Part shown: positions 1 to 7,850 of the stretch, piece after piece | How positions within the stretch are numbered: position 1 is the first letter of the stretch | How the letters are laid out: the number at the start of each line of letters is the position of its first letter | NCBI RefSeq assembly: GCF_010093535.1 | Contig: NW_022985195.1 | Span: 422,611-486,610, forward strand | Source of the DNA: Lindgomyces ingoldianus | Lineage: Eukaryota > Ascomycota > Dothideomycetes > Pleosporales > Lindgomycetaceae | Direction: 5' to 3' | DNA length: 64,000 nt | Position numbers and translations under genes: made by a program | Notes under the pieces: model-generated | Told to the model about the DNA's origin: nothing | Seen by the model: the letters and a program-made list of their open reading frames with translations, nothing else | Databases searched by the model: none

Positions 1-1163
1 CCTCAAGTTTTCCTCCAGAACAGCTCCCAAACCAGGATTACATGCTCGAAGAGGATACCGATACCATTGGTTTCCAACCTCTGATATCCGAAGAAACCAT
101 TAAGCGCTGGTACAATGGCAACATCCTGAAGCAGAAGTGGACCGATTTGGAGCGAAACCATCCCAACGTTGAGATGCTTATGCGAGTCCGGGATTTGATG
201 GTAGATGGCCTACTTTTAATCAAAAATCACCCCGAGGCTCCTTTGGAGATTGACAACATGCGATTCATCTATCGAGAGGCTGGACTTCCATCTGAACTGC
301 TCGCAAGTCCAAATAACCGCCTTGATGGTTCTCCAGCGATACCTGCAGCTGAACCCGTCGACTTTCCGTTGTTCCCACAGGAAGAGTTGATTGCTGATGA
401 TCAGAAATCGTATAGCGTTGCTGCAGCTTCCGAATCCGCTTCTACTACACTAGCAAAAGATCCGGCTATGAATCGAATGGTGGATGACTTGGTTGGTCCT
501 GATGATGGTTTGGATCCTCTTCCCGAAGAGGACGAGAACATCCCCCCAACTCCACCAGAGCAGACATTCGAGGATACGACGATGGTTACGGATACCTCGT
601 ATGGAATTGGTCCGCTGACGGTTAGCGACTTCGTTAATGCTGTTCAAAACTACAGCAAGCCCTTAGGATCTCCTGCAACTCCAATATTTGCCACGCCTAT
701 GGGTAGGGCTCCCTCGTCCTCGTCCATTCGTCAGCCCGCGAATTTACCTTCTCTCCCAGATGGTCAGTCAAATGGGAATTCGATTTGGAACCGCAACTAC
801 AATGGCACACCAGGCCCCAGCTCTCCTCTGATTGGTGGCGGGAGTGGGGTTCGGGGCTCGCCTTTGAGCGGAATGCATGCATCTGTGGCCTCTGGGCATG
901 TTCGCGGAGATTCGTCCAACTCCCTTCGAAGTTCCGATTGGACCTCGACGCCTGTCCAGCGACCAGTCTCTGGCGGCTTGGGCAGTGGTGCTGCTTGGGG
1001 AAGCTCAAGTGCATCTGTTTACAATTCCATCTATGGAAACAGCTGGAACCGTGCCGTGAACTCCACGGACTTGAACATTTTGAGTCCGTTCCTGTTCGAA
1101 AAGGACAGCGCGTGGAACCCCGACATTGACGGTCGCACACCACCGCCTGGTCAAGGTGGTTGA
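1..1163 (+). CDS. EST1/SMG7-type nonsense-mediated decay factor, C-terminal part (5' end off window)
   Basis: The frame is open from the left edge to a TGA at 1161-1163, and an in-frame codon run precedes the first visible ATG at 42, so this is the 3' part of a larger gene. The first visible residues (Y-M-L-E-E-D, then G-F-Q-P-L) match the [LP]-E-D...G-F-x-P-L core of the EST1 DNA/RNA-binding domain of SMG5/6/7 proteins. About 60 more structured residues follow. The rest, from about visible residue 100, is low-complexity S/G/P/N-rich tail, as in fungal SMG7/Ebs1 proteins. Family knowledge places such proteins in nonsense-mediated mRNA decay or telomere maintenance. The 14-3-3-like N-terminal half would lie left of the window, so the assignment rests on a short stretch. 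The gene converges on the UBX gene. Confidence 0.6.
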   Translation, partial: SSFPPEQLPNQDYMLEEDTDTIGFQPLISEETIKRWYNGNILKQKWTDLERNHPNVEMLMRVRDLMVDGLLLIKNHPEAPLEIDNMRFIYREAGLPSELLASPNNRLDGSPAIPAAEPVDFPLFPQEELIADDQKSYSVAAASESASTTLAKDPAMNRMVDDLVGPDDGLDPLPEEDENIPPTPPEQTFEDTTMVTDTSYGIGPLTVSDFVNAVQNYSKPLGSPATPIFATPMGRAPSSSSIRQPANLPSLPDGQSNGNSIWNRNYNGTPGPSSPLIGGGSGVRGSPLSGMHASVASGHVRGDSSNSLRSSDWTSTPVQRPVSGGLGSGAAWGSSSASVYNSIYGNSWNRAVNSTDLNILSPFLFEKDSAWNPDIDGRTPPPGQGG

Positions 1164-2322
1164 TTCGATATGCTCTGGCCTCCATATGTAAGGCTGGACG
1201 CAATCTGCCATGCCATTTTCGAATGCCCGTCCTCATCGTCGACCTCGGCCGTATCAGTAACTGGCTGCCACACACACACCATTCTCAGATGCTCCAGGAC
1301 AGCTATGAGAGCGTGCCTCTGTCTCTGTCAGTCTCAGTTTTCTCATCTCAGGTGTCGATAGATGTCGAAAGACTCAGTTGTTGGTTAGCGTGCGTTTCGT
1401 TACTGTCCTCGTATCAGTCAGTCCTAGTCATACCCTCCTACTTAGTAGAGGTGACTAGCTTCTGGAGGCAGTGGACGGCGTACAGTGGGGTGCCGTTTCC
1501 TCATGCATCTTCACCTTCGTGAGAGATGAGGGGGGAGGATATCACTGGTTACAGTCAATCAATTTGCAAGAAGCTCCTTTTTCCGTGTTTTATGTATGTA
1601 GTTGTGTCTTTTTTCCGAACACGTCCACAGCGGACGTATGTGGGTAATGGATGATGTATGATGGAATGGGAAGCAGAGCTCGGGAGGCTATGTGTGTGCA
1701 TGCACGGTTCACGATTACTTGCTTGTTTGGTTTGTCTTGTTAGGCAGCCGAAGTCGGTCATTGAGTGAGTGGTTTGTAGGATGCAGTAGATCGGGGATGG
1801 AATTACTTTCTTTCCACATGGCTTGGCCTAGTCATTGAGAGTTTCTGTAACTATCGATTACATCATTTAGCCTCTTAGCTTCAGACATACGTTCTTTCTG
1901 AAAAGCTTGCACGACCGCTATGTGGCTCTCGATCTAGTTGACAAGGGAAGACAGTGAGAGCGCAGAGCAAGTCTGCTTCTTCGTATCAATTGTGTGAGCT
2001 GAGTGATAACTCAACAGACAGGTGTTTGTTCTAAGGACAAGGGGTTGTAAAATCAGGTAAGGCAAGCTTAAGAGTAATTGAAACCATTTAAAATAACTAA
2101 AAAAGCCTGCAAAGGTCTCACTAAATGACCGGCGATCGATCAAGTCCGACAAAAATCGTTCCGTTGTTTTCACTAACCTGATATGCATACATGCATACAT
2201 GCATACACATGAAAACCTTAATCCAGGGTTGCAAAGGAAAACCCAAACCCCAAGCCAATGCCCCACCAGCCGAAAACGCCGCCGAATGCTGCAAGCGTAC
2301 AGTACACAAGTCATATCATGAA
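1164..2322. other. Convergent intergenic region
   Basis: This 1.16-kb interval lies between two convergent genes. I see no convincing coding sequence; the ORFs are short and without recognisable motifs. It holds the 3' UTRs of both neighbours and a small tandem repeat of ATGCATAC, three units, at about 2183-2208. Confidence 0.6.
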
Positions 2323-3947
2323 TTACTCGTCATCGTCAGACTCACCGTCTTCCTCTAAGTCCGTCCGCTCCACGATGAGATTCCCACTCCTGCCTATCCG
2401 CTCCTTGATCGAGCCTCCGGCTTTGAGTTCGTATGCCTCTCGTGGCATGGGCGAGACAAGTTGGAACTTGTACTCGTGCTGGAATCCTTTCGGTTCATCA
2501 ACTTTCTCAGTCTCCACCCTTCGTATGCCAGATTCAGACTGAAGGATATCGTAGCACTCGACAAAGGCATACAATTCTTCGATATCTGCATCAGCGCGAA
2601 ACTTCCTGACCACTCTTTCTCCATCTGGCAGTCTTAGACTGATCCGCACCACATCCTTAACGTCATTGCCAGGCTCCACTGGAATGGAACTTGCGCGCCA
2701 TCGGCGCCACTGCTCTTGATTCCGCGCTTGAAGCTCTTGGGCAAGCGAGCGTGCAAGGGCTTCTTTTTCTTCTCGTGCTTGTCGTTCTGCTTCTTCTCGC
2801 TTCTTGCGAGCGCGTTCTCGGTCTTGAGCGAGCGAACGCTCGTACGCCGAGTCTTGGGCTTGCCGGATGTTGCGCGAGGCTTGTTGCTCAGCGCGTTGGG
2901 CGCGAACGCGGGAGAGAGGTTCGGCATGTGACTGCATTGCTTGGCGGAGTTTAGAAACGAATTGGTCCGGGGGCATGAGACCGGTGATGCGTGTTGCAAC
3001 ACCCATTGCGGAGGACGACACTTGCGGCGTGTAGACGATGAGGCCAGCGAAAGGGAACTTGGTGCAGTTCAGTGCAGCCGAGACTTGGTATGCTTCCGAA
3101 TCTTGAACGTTGCCGGCCCAGAGAATGACATTGTTTTCAGGACTGCGGATGAAGTCAATGACTTCTCGGGAGAGAAGAGTTTCGCGGATGAAAGAGGAGG
3201 TTTCGTCGTGTTCGGGGGAGACTAGGATGACGAGGAGGAACTTTAGGTCCTTCTTGGCAAGATCAAAAGCTTGGGCGTATCCGTTCTCGAAGAAGGGCAA
3301 ATTGTTGGTTCCATACGCTTCCTCGAGCTCCCGTATGAAGCGAGCCGCAGTGTCTCTCGGATTCAGAGGCCTTCGTCCACCAGTTGTTCTCCGCGATGCG
3401 GGAGTATTAATATTGCTCGCGGTTAAGCGTCCCCAGAACCGTGGCACGAAGGGAAACAGATATCCAACGAAGCGGAAATATCTTGAGAGGAGCGAGTATA
3501 ATAGGTTGAATGGCGTGAACAATATAGTGAGAAGCAGGGGGGCCTGTGTCGTAACTTGGGATTCCAATTGTGGAACGATTCGTGGCGCCGGGTCTATCCG
3601 CCGTCGACTTGAGGTGGAGGAGCGGGGAGAATTCGTGAAACCATTTTGGAGAGTCTCCTGGTGTCGCGAGTCTTGTGGAGGGGGGGTATTCGAGCTTGGG
3701 GCCGCAGCTACGGGGTCTTCGGCAGGTTCACCGTCGAAGAATCGAGCTATTGCTATCTTCAGACTGTTTAGCTGAGAGAGATTACGACGGATATAAGATA
3801 GATTCTTACATGTACATTCCACTGACACCGCCGTAATAACGGTATCGCATCCTTCACATCCTGATCTGTGACGGCTGTGAATTGTTGAAGGGCTAGCTGC
3901 TGATCTTCGGTGAGTTGTCCGATGTCCACTCTCGCGTCATCGGCCAT
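2323..3947 (-). CDS. UAS/UBX-domain ERAD protein (FAF2/UBXD8, Ubx2-type)
   Basis: Proposed exons on the minus strand are 3810-3947 and 2323-3756, giving 523 residues. The 53-bp intron starts GTAAGA, has a CTAAAC-like branch site and ends AAG. Splicing there joins Q-W-N-V-H to I-A-I-A-R-F-F-D, a typical end of a UBA-like domain (residues about 8-55). A hydrophobic segment at about 115-150 (L-L-L-T-I-L-F...Y-L-F-P-F-V-P) fits the membrane hairpin of UBXD8/Ubx2. A UAS thioredoxin-like domain (about 190-330), an R/E/A/K-rich coiled coil (about 330-400) and a C-terminal UBX domain (about 420-510) follow, with an acidic tail. Known members recruit Cdc48/p97 to the ER membrane for protein degradation. 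The 38-bp splice alternative (acceptor at 3772) would keep five extra residues and is less likely. Confidence 0.85.
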
Positions 3948-4621
3948 GGTTGTCGAGGTTGAGAGAAGCTGCAGTTATATTTCGAGTTGAAAGTAGAACG
4001 TAGTTTGTGTGTATTAAAGAAAGAAACGTGGCGGAGGAGATTATATTGAGATTGTGGGCTGCCTAGAAGTGAAGTCAGAAAGTCCGAACCACTAATCTGT
4101 CCGCCACGGCGTGAAAGCGCAGGTTAAATCTCGGCTGCGCCACTTCCCACTAGGCTAGATTAATATTAGACCAATTCACTCCCTCTCGGAAAGCAATCGT
4201 GTCAAGTCATCCTTTTCCTCGCTTGAATCTAGAAACAATCTAGTAGTTGCTGCCTTGTCTTTATATGTTACCTCCTTTCTTATCTCAGGCTGTCTGTCCT
4301 GTTCGCATACCTCAAGAATATTTGCAAACTTGTGTACTTAGAGTTTTTCTTCTGTGCCTTTTGCGCAAACTACACTGCCAAGCCCTCCCGTTATATAGAA
4401 TGAAATAAGCTATCCGAGACCACTTAATCTGGAACTGGAGTTTGAATTCATTAGAATACCAGCCTTTTCTATTCACTGAAGCTTTGCTAGCAGACTCGGT
4501 GAATTCCTCTCTGGCGAATGACGTACATTCCCTTTCTCGGGGCTCTTTCATTCTTTCTAACCAGTCACTAATCTAAACCAAATCTTATCCATTGTTGTAG
4601 TAGTAGCATTCTACCCCAGCG
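3948..4621. other. Intergenic region upstream of the UBX gene
   Basis: This holds the presumed promoter and 5' UTR of the UBX gene. No coding sequence, RNA gene or repeat could be supported. Confidence 0.5.
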
Positions 4622-4881
4622 TTAGGCTTGCCACTCCACGGTTTCCTCGGCTTCGGCAGCCAAGAGGATCTCCACTAGCATCGAGATACTTTGTTCGTCG
4701 GGTATATCCTCTAGCTCCTTCTCCTTCCTCGTGAAGATACCTCTCGATGGTAGAGACTCAACTCTTCGATTGTAGGTTTCTGCTTCTTTGTTAAGAATGC
4801 AGGAGGTTCTGCGGGTGTTCCCTTTGTAGGGCCTTTTTCGGCAGGGAACTTGGAGCTGTTAGGGTTTCGATAGGTTGCCAT
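4622..4881 (-). pseudogene. Broken small ORF (frameshifted), unknown function
   Basis: Reading the minus strand from an ATG at 4881 gives about 50 sensible residues (start M-A-T-Y-R-N-P, then K-K-Q-K-P-T-I-E-E-L). The frame then runs into a stop. Shifting it by one base near 4740 continues as K-E-K-E-L-E-D-I-P-D-E-Q followed by an acidic, alanine-rich end and a stop at 4622-4624. The composition on both sides of the shift looks protein-like. No family is recognised. The simplest reading is a relic with a one-base deletion, perhaps of a repeated element; a chance ORF pair cannot be excluded. Confidence 0.3.
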
Positions 4882-5344
4882 CGTCCTTCCGTATTTCTAC
4901 CACTTGTTTTACCCTTTCTTTACTACTGTGGGAGTTCTTCGTATACAAAATCTAATCCGCCGTTGACCTTATCCCTTATTTCCGAGCCTTCAAAAGGATC
5001 GAAGAGAGCCAAATCCCGTCTCGTTGAGTTTCACCACGCATAATCCTAAGTAGCAATATACAAGTCGCATAGTTTAGAAGAATAACTCAACTCTAATGGT
5101 TATGCTAGTTCTTGTGATAAGGGGTCACCCAGCTTTACTAGTCGCAAGAGGACTCTTTTGAGTTTTTTGTAATGAAAATTATGGGGCGGCGGATCTCTCC
5201 GTAAAAGTATATCTCAGTTTACTATCACAGTGTGTTAAAAAAATTATAGAAATAAAGAAATCTAGTAATGGCGTACATTTTACAATACTGAAGTACGGTA
5301 GCCTCTAATTAAGATTCGCTTCTGCCACACCTGACCGTTCCCTT
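4882..5344. other. AT-rich non-coding stretch
   Basis: This AT-rich region has no ORF of note. A single TTAGGGTTT-like hexamer just inside the preceding relic (about 4860) is not a telomere array. Nothing else can be supported. Confidence 0.4.
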
Positions 5345-5364
5345 AAAAAAAAAGCCTAAAAAAA
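5345..5364 (-). terminator. RNA polymerase III terminator (T-runs) of the tRNA gene
   Basis: Downstream of the tRNA on its coding (minus) strand are a run of seven T (complement of 5358-5364) and, a few bases further, a run of nine T (complement of 5345-5353). They lie 11-30 bases past the discriminator base. This is the classical Pol III termination signal and suggests that the tRNA gene is still a complete transcription unit. Confidence 0.75.
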
Positions 5365-5374
5365 GTAGTATAAG

Positions 5375-5508
5375 TGCCGACAACAGGAATTGAACTCAAA
5401 GGAAGTTAGTCGCTGAGATAACACCTTTATTTTCTCTACTTACCCTGTGATCTTCGCATTAACCTGGAGTGATACAAGTGCGACGCGTTACCACTGCGCC
5501 ATGCCGGC
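5375..5508 (-). tRNA. tRNA-Thr(TGT): tRNA-Thr (anticodon TGT) with two intervening sequences
   Basis: On the minus strand the cloverleaf is nearly perfect once two inserts are removed. The acceptor stem GCCGGCA (5508-5502) pairs with TGTCGGC (5382-5376) with one G-U pair, and the discriminator is A at 5375. The D-arm has the A-box TGGCGCAGTGG; only the 13-22 pair is mismatched. The anticodon stem TCGCA/TGCGA encloses C-T-TGT-A-A, with anticodon TGT at 5476-5474. The variable loop is AGATC. The T-stem ACAGG/CCTGT has all five pairs and encloses the canonical T-loop TTCAATT. Insert one is a 13-nt intron (5460-5472) right after position 37, the standard eukaryotic site. Insert two (5395-5443, 49 nt) lies between positions 53 and 54. 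Every stem forms across the joins, which argues for a precise intron and against random damage. Whether the mature tRNA is made cannot be seen from DNA. Confidence 0.85.
5395..5443 (-). other. Ectopic 49-nt GT-AG (spliceosomal-type) intron in the T-arm of tRNA-Thr
   Basis: On the minus strand the insert begins GTAAGT, a perfect U1 complement. It holds GACTAAC about 16 bases before its end, then a pyrimidine-rich stretch, and ends TTTGAG. These are the donor, branch site and acceptor of short fungal mRNA introns. Its length falls in the 46-113 nt range of most mRNA introns I placed in this window. Exact removal restores ACAGG-TTCAATT-CCTGT. I see no obvious bulge-helix-bulge at the boundaries, but that needs folding. 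Removal by the spliceosome is an inference. Confidence 0.7.
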
Positions 5509-5978
5509 ATATTTCATATCAGTTTCTGATATTTTAGATGATTTTCAAAATTTTTAAGTATATATCAAAAAGTGTGCGCGCACAAAAGCCTTTCCATTCG
5601 AGGATAGTGTGGAGATAGAACAAGATAGAACAAAGATCTTGGCATCTCCGAGCCCCTCATCATACTTATGTAGCACTCTCTTAGTAGCTACCTAGACTGG
5701 CTTCAACAACCACATTAGCATAGAAAGAGCCATCACTTAAGCATCCACCATTTGCATCTTTCGCGATTTCTCGGCTTTGCAAAAGACGTCTCATTTCCCT
5801 ACGTCTCTGGCCCTCTCCTCCATTCCGCTAACAGGAGGATCCTTGTTTGGAGGATGTGGCTTGTAGCTGCACCTTGCGAAATCGCGCAGCTGCGCGTTCT
5901 GCGCCTTGTCCACTACCATCAAAAACCTTACACTTTTCTTTACCCGTCTCCTGAGGCCCTCCTCGCTCAATCATCAAA
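5509..5978. other. Intergenic region between tRNA and C2H2 gene
   Basis: This is the presumed 5' region of both the tRNA (minus) and the zinc-finger gene (plus). It includes an AT-rich stretch and a TGTGCGCGCACA palindrome at about 5573-5584. No coding sequence is supported. Confidence 0.45.
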
Positions 5979-7680
5979 ATGCCACCCCTCGCTGCTGTGA
6001 ATAACGAACCACGGTCGATTTTAGCTCCGAAACGGCGTAAAAGAGCCCTTCAACCACAAGCACCCAGCCGGATTCGGTATACGGAGAATCTTTCTCACAA
6101 CACCGCATATGAGAGGCCTTGTGGATATGACGGGACACACCCATGTACCACTGCGGGATTGTCAGACTCTTCCACGGCAGTAGAGTCGGCGGAAGACGCC
6201 AACGAGGAATCCGGCTTGTTCGGCGCCTCCAGCCGCAAGCGACTGGCGTGTCCATACTACAAACATGACATTGACAAATATAGACACATCCCTACATGCC
6301 TTGGCCCTGGCTGGGCATCGGTCCATCGCTTGAAGTGAGTGTTAGACGTCTTCATTCATAATGTTCTTCTCCACCCATTCCTTGGATCGCTCTCCCATGG
6401 GAGAGGGTCCTAACCCTCCGCTTCATTTCAATTTTATGACATTCCCATGGAAACTGCGTCAGGCACCGATTGCTACATCTTGCACTTCCTAGCAAATTAT
6501 GTTGTACCCGCCTGTAACGAGACCTGTAAAGCCCAATGAAGGTGATTCAATAAGAAACAACTCGGATTCTTCAGTAGGATGATATTTCATCGCCCTTATA
6601 TCGCTTTCCAGCGACGAGAAATAAGACAAAGGAAAGGATATTCCGCGTTCTGCTTAATTCCATACTAGGCTGGCCTTCCTATAGTTATTCCTGTACATTA
6701 TAAACATCAGTAGCTAAGAGTCCTGCAGAGAGCATATCTATCGGCGCCATGCCATGCCAATACACTGCCCCCGCTGCTATTGCACCTTCAAAACTGAGTC
6801 CGACTTGAGGGGACATCAAAGAGCTCTCGAGGGTTGCACAGTGCAAGAAGCAAAAGGTTATGATGGGTATGACAAAGAACAAGAGAAGAAGCTCAAGAGC
6901 AAGAAGCGATGCATCTCTGGGAAGACAGAAGAAGACAAATGGAATGACATCTACATGATTCTTTTCCCTGAGGCCCATCCATCTGCAATACCCTCACCAT
7001 GTAAGTCAACCTCGGTATTTATTATCGTCCGTATTGTACCACTTTCCTTACTAAACCTCCAGATTATGAACATAATATTGCAGTGCAAGGGAAGGCGGGC
7101 ACAATAGAGGCTTCTGTGGATATTACTCAATTCAAAGAACACCTACGCGATGACATACCCTCAAGGGCCATGCGAAGCCTACAACACCTATGCCACGAGA
7201 ATGGGACGGAGCTCCATTCATTACAAATAGAAAGCCTGGGTGATATAGTTCGATTTGCAGTAGAGGATGCCATTGCTTCGTTTCATATGGCTCTCGCTCC
7301 AGCAACTAAGGCAGTTGCAAGATATCAGACTGCGGGGCAGGATGCCGCTGTGAACCCGGCCAAAAATTTCAATACGAACCCCAATGTTACAGACCTGAAC
7401 CCTCCTAGAACATCCCTAGACCTAAATGCTGAAGGTCGCATGGATTGGCTGGAAACAGATATCTATTTCATCCCCGGCCCTGAGGATGATCCCTTCCAGA
7501 CAGATAAACCCTTCAATCTTCAGCCCGTAGTACCGCCTAATATTGGAGAAGAGATTATGAATCACCAACAACCGTTTCCTGCCACCATAGCGGATTTATC
7601 AGATTACCCAATCGTTCTATGCGATCATTTTAACGCAGGAATGAGTGGCCTGGGTCTGCCTCTCCAGCAGCCTGATTCTT

Positions 7681-7689
7681 CGGCCCAAG
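7681..7689. repeat. Left target-site duplication (CGGCCCAAG)
   Basis: The nonamer CGGCCCAAG immediately precedes the left terminal inverted repeat and is repeated exactly at 10753-10761 after the right one. It lies in the codons for S-A-Q of the zinc-finger gene. Confidence 0.85.
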
Positions 7690-7710
7690 CAGCGTTCCCA
7701 ACCGTACGTA
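7690..7710 (+). repeat. Left terminal inverted repeat (21 bp)
   Basis: It starts CAGCGTTCCC and is perfectly complementary to 10732-10752. Beyond 21 bp the two ends diverge, with several matches continuing (for example TACG). Confidence 0.85.
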
Positions 7711-7808
7711 ATACGTTTTAACTCGCCGTTTTTTAGGCTGTAACTTCTTAGTTTGTTAGTACGTTTTAATGTAAAGGGAGAATTTAAATCTACTTATAGG
7801 GCGTAACT

Positions 7809-7850
7809 GTTACAGCTTACAATCCTCCTACGTTTTAACAGCTTGTAAGA
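7809..7850 (+). repeat. Left subterminal direct repeat (mutated copy)
   Basis: About 40 bp starting GTTACAGCTTAC matches 10660-10700 in the same orientation. Most differences are C-to-T and G-to-A changes in this left copy, the direction expected of RIP. Confidence 0.6.

Larger units (their letters stand above)
5979..7721 (+). pseudogene. C2H2 zinc-finger protein gene, truncated by transposon insertion in its last exon
   Basis: Exons are 5979-6334, 6729-7000 and 7063 onward. The first junction joins V-H-R-L-K to E-H-I-Y-R-R-H, the conserved core of a large fungal family: C-P-Y-Y-K-H...Y-R-H...C-L-G-P-G-W, then H-x-x-E-H-I-Y-R-R-H, then H-C-P-R-C...F-K-T-E...L-x-x-H. The second intron (7001-7062, GTAAGT...CTAAAC...CAG) joins S-P-Y to Y-E-H. 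The first intron is 394 bp, long for this genome. At 7690 the last exon runs into a mobile element, adds 11 residues and stops at 7719-7721, giving 428 residues. The original 3' end lies at 10762-10928. Without the element and one copy of the 9-bp duplication, the total is 1422 bp (474 codons) with the frame intact. The truncated product keeps the zinc-finger core, so it may retain some function; DNA binding is inferred from the family. Confidence 0.75.

Noticed and set aside
3110..3775. 221-codon open frame on the plus strand inside the UBX gene
   Set aside because: It overlaps the well-supported UBX/UAS coding sequence on the other strand and lacks motifs.
4855..4865. TTAGGG-like hexamer
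   Set aside because: A single copy, not a telomeric array.
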